DNA from: JACZXC01 sp036447375
GTDB taxonomy: Bacteria > Myxococcota_A > UBA9160 > SMWR01
Direction of reading: 5' to 3'
Assembly: GCA_036447375.1 (NCBI GenBank)
Contig: JAZFUU010000116.1
Span: 1-20,029 of the forward strand
Length of the DNA: 20,029 bases
Shown here: one piece after another, positions 5,042 to 13,268 of the stretch
Layout of the letters: each line of letters opens with the position of its first letter
Numbering within the stretch: the first letter of the stretch is position 1
The notes under the pieces: generated by a model
What the model was told of the DNA's origin: nothing
What the model saw: the letters and a program-made list of their open reading frames with translations, nothing else
Database searches by the model: none
Translations under genes and position numbers: made by a program

Positions 5042-7918
5042 ATGGACCAAGAGGGGAGACCACCGCCCTCTGATCTCCCGCTGGAATCAGGTTCCGGAGA
5101 TTCCAGCGACCACCAGGGGGATCGAATCCGCGACGATCTGATCGGATTCGGTGTCAACGCCGCGCTCGTCGAAGAGATCCGTTGTCGCTACGAGGTCGAT
5201 CGCGGGTCCGTAGATTCGAGCTGGGCGAGCCTTTTCGAGCCGGAGCCGGAGTCGAGCGAGATTCCGACCGCTTCAGCGAGGCCGCTCTCGGCTACCGGCT
5301 CTCAAGCCGGGGCCGGTGCCGAAATTCCCATTCCTCGCGCCGAACAGCACGCCCGGGTTCTGCGCCTGATCCACGCGTTTCGAGCCCGCGGGCATCGAGC
5401 CGCCGACACGGATCCCCTGGGCAAGCGTTCCGATGACTTTCCCGAGCTCGACCCGGCCCACTACGGCTTCGGCGACGAAGACCTCGATCGCCCGTATCTG
5501 GCCGGCGACCTGCCCGGGGGAGAAGTTCAGCCCCTGGGACAGATTCTCGCCCGTCTCAGGGCGACCTACTGCGGGACGATCGGCATCGAATTCACCCACG
5601 TCCAGGATCCGGGTCGCCGGGTCTGGTTGCAGAGCCAGATGGAGGAGGCCCGGAACCGACCCCAGCTCGATTCCGCCGAACGGCTCTCGATTCGCGAGAA
5701 AATCGCCGCGGCCGATGGTTTCGAGCGATTTCTCCACACGAAATTTATCGGGCAGAAGCGCTTCTCCCTGGAGGGCGCCGAATCGCTGATCCCGCTCCTC
5801 GATACCATGGTGGAGGGTGCACCCGGATACGGAATCGTCGAACTCGTGATCGGCATGACCCACCGGGGTCGCCTGAACGTCCTGTCCAACATCCTCGGGA
5901 AGTCCCTCGAATCGATCTTCTCCGAGTTCGAGGACAACCCGCTGATCAACAGCCCCTTCGGCTCCGGCGACGTGAAGTACCACAAGGGCTACTCCAACGA
6001 TCGCGAGGTCAAGACCGGCGAGCGCGTCCACCTCTCGCTGACCGCGAACCCCTCGCACCTGGAGGCCGTAGGTCCGGTCGTCGAAGGCCGGGTCCGGGCA
6101 AAGCAGCGGCGCGCCGGAGATCTCGACGGTCGAGCCATCGTCCCCATCCTGATTCACGGTGATGCCGCTTTCGCGGGTCAGGGAATCGTGGCCGAGACGC
6201 TGAACCTGGCGGGTCTGGTGGGTTATACGACGGGCGGAACGATCCACGTGATCGTGAACAACCAGATCGGCTTCACGACCTCTCCCGCCTCGGCGCGATC
6301 GACGCTCTATGCCACCGACGTCGCCAAGATGATTCAGATCCCGATCTTTCACGTCAACGGCGACGATCCCGAAGCCGTCGTTCACTGCGCGAAGCTCGCG
6401 ATGGACTACCGGCAGCGTTTCGGTGAGGATGCGGTGATCGACCTGGTCTGTTATCGGCGCCACGGTCACAACGAAGGAGACGAGCCGAGCTTCACGCAGC
6501 CGCTGATGTACCAGAAGATTCGCAACACCGATCCGGTGCGAAAGATCTACACCGAGAAACTCATCGACCTCGGCGTGCTGAGCCGCGCGGACGTCGATCG
6601 GATCGACGCCGATCTGCAGGCGCAGCTGCAGTGTGCCCTCACCGTCATTCGCTCTCGCTCGCCGGGGCCCGATGAACCCTACGAGCCGGGCGGTCCCTGG
6701 ACCGGTCTATCGCGTACCGCTCCCGAGGTGGAGCCCGAGACCGGGGTGCCGATCGAGCGGCTGGCGCAGCTTGCCGAGCAGATCTCGTCGCTGCCGCCGG
6801 ATTTCCCGGCTCATCCCAAGCTCATCGCACTGCTCGAGAAGAGGCGGAAGATGATCGCCGAGGACAGGCCGATCGACTGGGGGATGGCCGAAGCCCTGGC
6901 CTTCGCATCGCTGCTGGTCGAGGGGACGCCGGTGCGGCTCTCGGGGCAGGACAGTGCCCGCGGCACCTTCAGCCACCGCCATGCCTCGATCGTCAGCCAG
7001 AAAACCGGGGAAGAATACATTCCTCTATCTCATCTCTCGTCGTCCCAGGCCCGATTCGAGGTCTACGACAGCATGCTCTCCGAAGCGGCGGTCCTCGGAT
7101 TCGAGTACGGCTACACCCTTGCGGATCCCACCACCCTCACGATCTGGGAGGCCCAGTTTGGTGACTTTGTGAATGGCGCACAGGTGATCATCGACCAGTT
7201 CATCTGCTCGGCCCACGTCAAGTGGCAGCGAATGAGTGGTCTGGTGATGCTGCTGCCACACGGCTTCGAAGGGCAGGGCCCCGACCACTCGAGCGCCAGG
7301 GTGGAGCGCTTCCTCCAGGCCTGCGCTGACGACAACCTGCAGGTAGTCAACTGCACGACTCCCGCCCAGTACTTCCACGTGCTGCGGCGGCAGATGCGGC
7401 GGAGCTATCGAGTGCCGCTCATCGTGTTTTCGCCGAAGAGCTTGCTGCGCATGCCCCAGGCGACGTCGCGCGTCGAGGACCTGGCTTCGGGGGGGTTCCA
7501 GCCCGTACTCGGCGACCCGCTGGCCGCGGCTTCTCCCGAGGCGGTGCGGCGGGTGGTGTTTTGCAGTGGCAAGCTGTACTACGAACTGCTCGCGGAGCGC
7601 GAGCGGCGCCACGCCGGTGCCGCCGGCCCCGTGGCGCTGATTCGAATCGAGCAACTCTACCCGTGGCCAAAGTCGGAGATCCGTTCTTGCTTCGAATCCT
7701 TTCCCCGAGCCGCACGCATCGTCTGGGCTCAGGAAGAGCCCGCCAACATGGGCGCGTGGACCTTCGTGAGGGAAAGGCTATCGGCGCTTGCGGGATCCAA
7801 GCGCAAGCTGACCTACGCGGGCCGCCCGGCGAGCGCAAGCCCCGCGGTGGGCTCGATGCGGGTTCACAAGGCCGAGCAGTCGACCTTGATCTCTCGCGCA
7901 CTCGCCGAAGGCGACTGA
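5042..7918 (+). CDS. sucA: 2-oxoglutarate dehydrogenase E1 component
   Basis: The thiamine-diphosphate-dependent E1 of the 2-oxoglutarate dehydrogenase complex decarboxylates 2-oxoglutarate and transfers the succinyl group to lipoyl-E2 in the TCA cycle. At 958 residues it matches stand-alone SucA, not the E2-E1 fusion of mycobacteria. FGVNAALVEEIRCRYEVDRG (about 37-56) is the E2-docking N-terminus. HRGRLNVLSN starts at His274, and the ThDP/Mg motif runs from GDAAFAGQG (Asp374) to NNQIGFTT (Asn406/407). YRRHGHNEGDEPSFTQPLMY and the C-terminal WAQEEPANMGAW complete the family pattern. The ATG at 5042 has only a distant GAGGAG, 14 bases upstream, and no better in-frame start exists before the conserved N-terminus. 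No sucB or lpd follows within the window; the next gene is an unrelated lipoprotein. Confidence 0.97.
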   Translation: MDQEGRPPPSDLPLESGSGDSSDHQGDRIRDDLIGFGVNAALVEEIRCRYEVDRGSVDSSWASLFEPEPESSEIPTASARPLSATGSQAGAGAEIPIPRAEQHARVLRLIHAFRARGHRAADTDPLGKRSDDFPELDPAHYGFGDEDLDRPYLAGDLPGGEVQPLGQILARLRATYCGTIGIEFTHVQDPGRRVWLQSQMEEARNRPQLDSAERLSIREKIAAADGFERFLHTKFIGQKRFSLEGAESLIPLLDTMVEGAPGYGIVELVIGMTHRGRLNVLSNILGKSLESIFSEFEDNPLINSPFGSGDVKYHKGYSNDREVKTGERVHLSLTANPSHLEAVGPVVEGRVRAKQRRAGDLDGRAIVPILIHGDAAFAGQGIVAETLNLAGLVGYTTGGTIHVIVNNQIGFTTSPASARSTLYATDVAKMIQIPIFHVNGDDPEAVVHCAKLAMDYRQRFGEDAVIDLVCYRRHGHNEGDEPSFTQPLMYQKIRNTDPVRKIYTEKLIDLGVLSRADVDRIDADLQAQLQCALTVIRSRSPGPDEPYEPGGPWTGLSRTAPEVEPETGVPIERLAQLAEQISSLPPDFPAHPKLIALLEKRRKMIAEDRPIDWGMAEALAFASLLVEGTPVRLSGQDSARGTFSHRHASIVSQKTGEEYIPLSHLSSSQARFEVYDSMLSEAAVLGFEYGYTLADPTTLTIWEAQFGDFVNGAQVIIDQFICSAHVKWQRMSGLVMLLPHGFEGQGPDHSSARVERFLQACADDNLQVVNCTTPAQYFHVLRRQMRRSYRVPLIVFSPKSLLRMPQATSRVEDLASGGFQPVLGDPLAAASPEAVRRVVFCSGKLYYELLAERERRHAGAAGPVALIRIEQLYPWPKSEIRSCFESFPRAARIVWAQEEPANMGAWTFVRERLSALAGSKRKLTYAGRPASASPAVGSMRVHKAEQSTLISRALAEGD

Positions 7919-7962
7919 GCGGACCTCGCGCCCGCCTCGACCTGGCCCGAACTCGTCGCGGA

Positions 7963-9507
7963 TTGGGTTGGGCTCTCTCGCGACTGGCATGGGTCGGTCT
8001 CGCCGCCTGCGCGGGTCCGCCACCGGAAATCGACGCGTCGCGCCCGCCGGCGCCACCGTCGCTCGAGCTCGTGCGCCTGGCCCATGAGGCCCTGGGTCGG
8101 GGCGAACTTGACCTCGCCGAACAGCGCTTCGAGCGGGTCGCCCAGTCAAACCCGAAATCGTCGCTGGGGTCGACCGGCCTCGGGCTGGTGGCGCTGTCGC
8201 GAGGTGAACTCGCGACGGCCCGCACCTATCTGGATCGGGCCGTCGCACTCGACCCCGAGGCTGTGGACGCACGGGTCGCTCTTGCGAAGATCGACCGGAG
8301 TCAGGGAAATGTCCGATCCGCCCTCGCGCACCTCTATCGCGCTCGCGTCAGCGATCCGGATCGAGTCGACGTGCATTCCGGGTTGGCGGCGTTGACGGGT
8401 GCCGCGCCTCGCCAAAAAGATCGGACTTCGGAGCAGGTACTGCGCATGGCCGCAGCCCATCCCTACGACCCGTGGGCTCTGGTGCGTGGGGCCGAAGTGA
8501 TGGCGCGCGCCGGCCGGCAGAAAGAGGCTGTCGGTCAGCTCGAGCTGGCGGTCTGGCTCTTCGATCTCGATCCTCCGTCGGCCCGAGTGGCCATCCGCCG
8601 ACTGGCCGCTCTCGATGACGACTGGCGCGATCGTCACGTCGTGGAGGTCCACGTCTATGCCGACGAGACCATCCGTGCCCGGGCGGGCTGGCGTTTCCGT
8701 CTGCGCAGCCTTCTTGCCAAAGCGTCCGCCTCTCTGGGCCGGATTCTCGAGATCCAATTCGTTCCCGTCTGGATCGGCGGCTTTCCGTCGGCTCAGGTGC
8801 CAAACCGTCTCGACGCGATCGACGCCGCGCTTGCCCGGAGCCTGCGTCCCGGGAAACGCCCGGGAATACAACTGGGCTTTACGGAGCGGCCTCTTCCCCA
8901 TCGCTCGGGCCTGCGCAAAAAGGGTCTGGCCCAGTTTCTCGGCCGCCGGATGATGGTGCGGCTCGAGCCGGAGCAATCCCAGAGCCGCGTGCTGGTGCAC
9001 GAGATCCTGCATCTCTATGGCGCCATGCACGTGGTGGAGGATCTGGACTCCTTGATGAACCCGACGGGAGGCGGGACGCGACTCGATCGGTCCAGCGCCC
9101 GGATCGTGAAAGCGATGCGCCGACGGGTATTCCGCACGGGAGACCCCAGAAGCGACGTGCTCCCCTACATCGATCTCGCTGAGGCCATCGCGGCCTATCA
9201 ACAAGCCCTCGTCGTGAACCTGACCTTCCGGCGGCTGGGACTCGAGGCGGCGTTTCGCACACGCCGCATATCGCGGTATCAGGCGGCGAACGAAGCCCGT
9301 GAGGCGGTGGGCATGGACGAACATCTGGCCGATGTTCTGAGGATCGTGGCTTCGTTGCTGCGCGCCGATCGCCGACCCGCCCAGGCGCTGATCCTGCTGG
9401 AGGCGGCGGCCCGTCTGTATGGGCCGGACACCTGTCGAGGTCGGAAGACCTCGGCGGAGGCGGAGAATCTTCGCCGCTGGCTCCTGGGCGTATATCGCGT
9501 CCAGTAG
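7963..9507 (+). CDS. TPR lipoprotein with a matrixin-like zinc metalloprotease site
   Basis: About 514 residues. A short hydrophobic signal ends in the lipobox LAAC (Cys16 from the chosen start), so the product is probably a lipid-anchored envelope protein. Residues about 35-200 hold tetratricopeptide-like helical pairs (for example LDLAEQRFERVAQSNP and LATARTYLDRAVALDP). Residues about 226-385 form a protease-like domain with the complete zinc motif HEILHLYGAMH (His346, Glu347, His350, Gly353, His356). SLMNP, with Met365 nine residues after the third His, is a matrixin-style Met-turn. A helical C-terminus follows. The start is uncertain: no ATG or GTG fits, and TTG at 7963 is the best choice; CTG at 7915 would lengthen the basic n-region. 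The gene begins soon after the sucA stop and may be read from the same transcript. Substrate and partner are unknown. Confidence 0.8.
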   Translation: MGWALSRLAWVGLAACAGPPPEIDASRPPAPPSLELVRLAHEALGRGELDLAEQRFERVAQSNPKSSLGSTGLGLVALSRGELATARTYLDRAVALDPEAVDARVALAKIDRSQGNVRSALAHLYRARVSDPDRVDVHSGLAALTGAAPRQKDRTSEQVLRMAAAHPYDPWALVRGAEVMARAGRQKEAVGQLELAVWLFDLDPPSARVAIRRLAALDDDWRDRHVVEVHVYADETIRARAGWRFRLRSLLAKASASLGRILEIQFVPVWIGGFPSAQVPNRLDAIDAALARSLRPGKRPGIQLGFTERPLPHRSGLRKKGLAQFLGRRMMVRLEPEQSQSRVLVHEILHLYGAMHVVEDLDSLMNPTGGGTRLDRSSARIVKAMRRRVFRTGDPRSDVLPYIDLAEAIAAYQQALVVNLTFRRLGLEAAFRTRRISRYQAANEAREAVGMDEHLADVLRIVASLLRADRRPAQALILLEAAARLYGPDTCRGRKTSAEAENLRRWLLGVYRVQ

Positions 9508-9515
9508 CCCGCACT

Positions 9516-9533
9516 ATTCATCATCCTATGAAT
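9516..9533. terminator. short AT-rich hairpin between convergent genes
   Basis: ATTCAT (9516-9521) and ATGAAT (9528-9533) are exact reverse complements around a six-base loop. They lie in the 28-base gap between the stops of the lipoprotein and the amino-acid dehydrogenase. It is a local AT-rich spot in GC-rich DNA. The stem is short and weak, so a bidirectional transcription end here is only a possibility. Confidence 0.25.
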
Positions 9534-9535
9534 CG

Positions 9536-10849
9536 CTAGGGCTCCCCGTCTTCCCATCGGTCATTGACGAGCGAGCGGATGATCTCGCGGGAACGATGGC
9601 CCCACAGCGGATGGGGCTCTTCGGCGAGTTCGTCCGCCAATCGGTTCGCCGACCCGATGGGAGTGGTATCGGAACCGCATGCGGCTTCGAGCACTCGTTG
9701 CACCGTAAGGTGAATGCCGCCCGGCCACGATCGGTCCAGGTGGCGGCGCACCATCGGATCATCGCTCACGTGTCCGTACTGCTCGTTGGAACAACAGACG
9801 ATACCCATCCGATTCGCCACGAAATCCGGGACGAAGGTGATTCCGCGATCGTGGAGGTCGCGTCCATCGCGTTCGTCGTCGACCAGGGGGTTGTTCGCCG
9901 CGCCGCACACGATGCGCGCCTGGATGGACGCGATGCTCTTGGGATCGAGAATCGCTCCGAGCGCGTTGGGCGCGAGAATGTCGCAGGGTTCGGCCAGGAT
10001 CTCGGAGTCTCCGGGTAGCGCCGCCCGCATCTCGAGGGGCTGACCTTCATAGGCGCTTTCCAGCGCCCAGCGCTGTTCGGCAGAAATCTCACTGGCCACG
10101 ATCCGCTCTACACCCCTCTCGAACAGCATCGGAATCATCGCAGAGCCGACGTGGCCGGTTCCCTGCATGGCGACGGTTTTTCCCGAGAGCGAACCGAGGT
10201 CGAGAAACTCGAGAGCCGCGTCCATGGCGCAGACGACACCCGCCGCCGTGATCGGCGACGGATTGCCGGCCCCGCCCAGCTCGGGCGGTACACTGGTTGC
10301 GAATCGCGTGTTGCGGAAGACCTCGACCATGTCGATGGGTGTGGTTCCCACGTCTTCCGCCGTGACGTAGCAGCCGCGCAGCGAGCTCACGAAGGATCCG
10401 TACTCGCGATAGAGCTGGCGCCTGAAATCGGGGTCGCGGTAGGCCTCGCCCGGATCGCGGGCGATCAGTCCCTTCCCGCCGCCCCAGTGGAGTCCGGCCA
10501 ACGCGCTCTTTCGGGTCATACCGCGCGAGAGGCGCAGCCCGTCGCGCAGAAAGTCATCCATGCAGGCGTAGGGCCAGTACCGCAGACCTCCCTGGGCCTG
10601 GCCGCGGACGGTCTTGTGCAGACAGACGCCGTGGAGCGCGCCCGTCTCGTGACCCACTTCGAAGAAGAAGCCCTCGTGGCCGGCGCAGTCCGTGCACCCG
10701 TTTGCCAGATAGTCGGCCAGCTCGTCGAGCGACGGGTGTGAGGGCCGGTAGCCGCCGGTTTCGGCTCTTACGACGTAGGCTCGGGGTCGCCCGGCCTTCC
10801 GAAGTCGGTCTGCGAATTCCTGGGGCGTCTGCTCGAGTAGTCGGCGCAC
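9536..10849 (-). CDS. Glu/Leu/Phe/Val-family amino-acid dehydrogenase
   Basis: An NAD(P)-dependent oxidative deaminase of the leucine/phenylalanine dehydrogenase branch; 437 residues against about 350-370 for typical members. The catalytic half has AQGGLRYWPY, LRLSRGMTRKSALAGL (Lys114) and HWGGGKGLI (Lys126), then TAEDVGTT with the catalytic-type Asp166. GNPSPITAAGV leads into the Rossmann domain with VAMQGTGHVG (about 226-235). CDILAPNALGAIL and ANNPLVDD follow. The motif usually written NAGGVINVADE reads NRMGIVCCSNE here, so substrate preference may differ. An N-terminal insertion carries GCTDCAG. The start is GTG at 10849, with AGGAG 11 bases upstream. It is divergent from the acyl-CoA dehydrogenase operon. 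Amino-acid substrate not assigned. Confidence 0.88.
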   Translation of the reverse strand: MRRLLEQTPQEFADRLRKAGRPRAYVVRAETGGYRPSHPSLDELADYLANGCTDCAGHEGFFFEVGHETGALHGVCLHKTVRGQAQGGLRYWPYACMDDFLRDGLRLSRGMTRKSALAGLHWGGGKGLIARDPGEAYRDPDFRRQLYREYGSFVSSLRGCYVTAEDVGTTPIDMVEVFRNTRFATSVPPELGGAGNPSPITAAGVVCAMDAALEFLDLGSLSGKTVAMQGTGHVGSAMIPMLFERGVERIVASEISAEQRWALESAYEGQPLEMRAALPGDSEILAEPCDILAPNALGAILDPKSIASIQARIVCGAANNPLVDDERDGRDLHDRGITFVPDFVANRMGIVCCSNEQYGHVSDDPMVRRHLDRSWPGGIHLTVQRVLEAACGSDTTPIGSANRLADELAEEPHPLWGHRSREIIRSLVNDRWEDGEP

Positions 10850-10924
10850 GGGGGATGCTACTCCTACCGAATGTCTCGGAAGTTTCGCGCTCCGACTTGA
10901 AGCGGGCCCCGCGAGGGCCCCAAC

Positions 10925-10971
10925 ACCGGATACCCGGTTATAATGGGCCCCAGTTTTTCTCCCGGAGGCCC
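10925..10971 (+). promoter_or_regulatory. probable promoter and ribosome binding site of the acyl-CoA dehydrogenase operon
   Basis: A perfect TATAAT (10939-10944) lies 29 bases before the ATG, directly after the dyad ACCGG-atac-CCGGT (10925-10938). GGAGG (10964-10968) is a strong ribosome binding site five bases before the ATG. No good -35 hexamer is present at 16-18 bases, so an activator or repressor bound at the dyad may set activity. The palindrome GGGCCC occurs three times around this region (10904, 10915, 10945). The last copy could pair through GGGCC with GGCCC at 10967-10971 and partly mask the ribosome binding site. Confidence 0.5.
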
Positions 10972-10973
10972 CG

Positions 10974-12176
10974 ATGGATCTGAGTTACGGCAAGGAATAC
11001 GAGGAGTTCCGCGAGGAAGTGCGCGGCTTTCTGGCTTCGAACTGGGCCGAAGGGGATAGGTCGAGCGACGACGCCCGATCTCGCTTCCGGAAACAAGCCG
11101 TCGAGCACGGCTATCTGGCGCGCTCGATTCCCAGCAGATACGGCGGCTCCGAGCAGCCCGCCGATGAGATCCGGGCCACGATCATTCGCGAAGAATTCTC
11201 CAGCGCACGGGCACCGGGGGATGTGCAGGGAATCGGAACCATGATGTTGGTGCCGACCCTCCTCGAAAAGGGGGAGGAGTGGCAGCGCGAGAAGTTCGTT
11301 CCGCCGACGGTCCGGGGAGAGGTGAAATGGTGTCAGGGGTACAGTGAGCCGGGTTCCGGAAGTGACCTCGCTTCCCTTCAGACGCGGGCGGAACTCGACG
11401 GCGACGAGTGGGTCATCAACGGCCAGAAGATCTGGACCACCGGCGCACAGCGGGCCGACTACATGTTCTGCTTGTGCCGCACCGAACCCGACGCGTCCAA
11501 GCACGCCGGGATCTCGTATCTCCTGATTCCGATGAAACAGCCGGGGATCGAGGTGACTCCGCTGCGCCAGATGACCGGCGGCTCGGACTTCAACCAGGTG
11601 TTCTTGACCGATGCGCGCACTCCCAAGGACTGGATGGTCGGCAAGCGCGGCGAGGGCTGGATCATTTCGCGAACCACCCTCAAGCACGAGCGGAACTCGA
11701 TCGGAGCCGCCGCCCAGTCTGTTGCGACGTTCGCCGGACTCCTTCAGTTGGCCAAGAATACCCAGCGCGACGGCCGACCGGCGATCGAAGATCCCGAGAT
11801 CCGACAGCGACTGGGGGCCCTCGAGGGTTTCGTGCGCGCCCACGAGTACTCCGGCTACCGGCAGCTCACCGCCAACGCCCGGGGCGACAGTCCCGGCGTG
11901 CTCCAGACGATGAACAAGCTGATTTCCACGAACATCGGTCACGAAGTCGCGAACATCGCACTGGATCTGCTGGACGATGAAGGGCTGCTCGACCCGCTCG
12001 CCGACCGGGAGATGGGGCGGATTCCGCGGGGCAGTCGCGGCTGGATCTCGCAGTACATGTACTCACTCGGAATCGCCGTGGCGGGCGGTACGGCCAATAT
12101 CCAACGCAATGTGATCGGCGAACGCGGATTGGGGCTACCGCGCGACGCCTATGCACAGAAGGGCTCGGGCAAATGA
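10974..12176 (+). CDS. acyl-CoA dehydrogenase, larger subunit of a probable heteromeric enzyme
   Basis: An FAD-dependent flavoprotein of 400 residues that introduces an alpha,beta double bond into an acyl-CoA. WCQGYSEPGSGSDLASLQT (about 119-137) and INGQKIWTTGAQRADYMFCL form the FAD/acyl-binding middle domain. The C-terminus GGTANIQRNVIGERGLGLPR is the usual flavin-contact segment. The Glu of the classical short/medium-chain EGT motif is Gly here (AGGT). The alternative catalytic position used by isovaleryl/long-chain and mycobacterial ChsE-type enzymes is occupied by Glu239 in LKHERNSIG. The ATG follows a strong GGAGG. The stop overlaps the next gene's ATG by four bases. This resembles the paired FadE genes of steroid side-chain degradation, but the substrate is inferred only. 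Confidence 0.93.
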   Translation: MDLSYGKEYEEFREEVRGFLASNWAEGDRSSDDARSRFRKQAVEHGYLARSIPSRYGGSEQPADEIRATIIREEFSSARAPGDVQGIGTMMLVPTLLEKGEEWQREKFVPPTVRGEVKWCQGYSEPGSGSDLASLQTRAELDGDEWVINGQKIWTTGAQRADYMFCLCRTEPDASKHAGISYLLIPMKQPGIEVTPLRQMTGGSDFNQVFLTDARTPKDWMVGKRGEGWIISRTTLKHERNSIGAAAQSVATFAGLLQLAKNTQRDGRPAIEDPEIRQRLGALEGFVRAHEYSGYRQLTANARGDSPGVLQTMNKLISTNIGHEVANIALDLLDDEGLLDPLADREMGRIPRGSRGWISQYMYSLGIAVAGGTANIQRNVIGERGLGLPRDAYAQKGSGK

Positions 12177-13249
12177 ACTTCGATCTTTCGGAAGAGCAGC
12201 AGCTGCTTCAGCAGACGGTTTCGCAGTTCCTCGAAAAAGAATGCCCGGTTTCGGTGGTGCGGGAAATCTTCGAAGGGGACACGGGCTTCGATCCGGCTCT
12301 CTGGAAGGGGATGATCGAGCTGGGCATCGGGGGGCTCCACATTTCCGAGGATTACGGTGGGGCGGGACTCGAGGTCATCGATCTCGCCCTGGTCGCCGAG
12401 ACCCTCGGTTACGCCGCGGTGCCGGGACCCTTCCTTGGGCACGCCCTGGCATCGCTGGCGATCCAGCTGGGGGGCAGCGATGAACAGAAGAAGAACTGGC
12501 TGCCGCGTCTTGCCGCCGGCGATGCGATCGGAACCATCGCCCTGGGCGAAGCCGACGGAGTGTGGCAGCCGGAACAGTGGATGGCGAAGATCGACGGCAA
12601 GCTGACCGGGCGCAAGCTCTACGTCCCCTACGCGAATCTGGCCGACGTGATCATCGTGGGCGTGGCCGGAGCGGGTCTGGTGCTGGTCGAGAGATCGGCC
12701 GCGGGCATCGAGGTGTCTCCGTTCGGCGGTGTGGATCGGTCGCGGCGACTCGACACCCTTGAATTCGATAGCGTCGCCTTCGAACCCCTGCCCGACGGCA
12801 GGGCGGTGGCGTCACGGGTTCGCGACGCCGGTCTGGTGTTGCTCGCTGCCGACGCGTTTTCCGCCGGCTCGCGTCTCGTGGACATGAGCGTCGAGTACGC
12901 CAAGAACCGTGAGCAATTCGGCGTGACCATCGGCCATTTCCAGGCGCTCAAGCACCAGCTGGCCAATATGGCCGTCGAGATCGAGCCGGCACGCGCTCTC
13001 TTCTGGTACGCGGCCCATGCCTTCGATCATATTCCGGAAGAGGCCGAGCGGGCTGCGGCGATTGCGAAAGCCCACTGCACCGATGGTGCCATGCGGGTCG
13101 CGCGCAGCTCCGTTGAAGCCCACGGCGGCATCGGCTTTACCTGGGAGTGCGACGTACAGATCTGGTTCAAGCGGGTCCTGTTCGATCGCGCTTTCCTCGG
13201 CTTGCCGTCGTTTCACCGTGAACGTTCGGCTCAGCTCGGGGATTGGTAA
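12173..13249 (+). CDS. acyl-CoA dehydrogenase-like protein, smaller partner subunit
   Basis: 358 residues of the same superfamily, starting at an ATGA overlap with the preceding gene, so coupled translation and assembly are likely. The N-terminal helical domain has FDLSEEQQLLQQTVSQFL and ISEDYGGAGLEVIDLALVAE. The C-terminal half has AKNREQFGVTIGHFQALKHQLANM (about 243-266) and VEAHGGIGFTWECDVQIWFKR. The middle domain is degenerate: the usual Trp-Thr flavin contact (IT/IW-TxA) is missing, replaced by LTGRKLYVPYANLADVIIV. No EGT-type or LxxER-type catalytic Glu is evident. This fits the non-catalytic half of an alpha2beta2 dehydrogenase such as the ChsE4-ChsE5 type, where each active site forms at the subunit interface. 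An independent activity seems unlikely. Confidence 0.9.
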   Translation: MNFDLSEEQQLLQQTVSQFLEKECPVSVVREIFEGDTGFDPALWKGMIELGIGGLHISEDYGGAGLEVIDLALVAETLGYAAVPGPFLGHALASLAIQLGGSDEQKKNWLPRLAAGDAIGTIALGEADGVWQPEQWMAKIDGKLTGRKLYVPYANLADVIIVGVAGAGLVLVERSAAGIEVSPFGGVDRSRRLDTLEFDSVAFEPLPDGRAVASRVRDAGLVLLAADAFSAGSRLVDMSVEYAKNREQFGVTIGHFQALKHQLANMAVEIEPARALFWYAAHAFDHIPEEAERAAAIAKAHCTDGAMRVARSSVEAHGGIGFTWECDVQIWFKRVLFDRAFLGLPSFHRERSAQLGDW

Positions 13250-13268
13250 CGCCTCAGTTGATGGCGCC

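Noticed and set aside
5029..5073. Short frame starting at ATG 5029, one base after GAGGAG, overlapping the sucA start
   Set aside because: The ribosome binding site is too close to the ATG to work, and the frame ends after 14 codons inside sucA.
4885..5157. N-terminal extension of the DNA glycosylase into sucA
   Set aside because: The added residues are Arg/Ser/Pro-rich, overlap the sucA start antisense, and exceed the normal family length.
5273..6469. Long antisense open frame inside sucA
   Set aside because: Mirror-frame artefact of GC-rich codon usage; the encoded sequence has no recognisable domain, while the sense strand is unmistakable SucA. The many other long antisense frames were rejected for the same reason.
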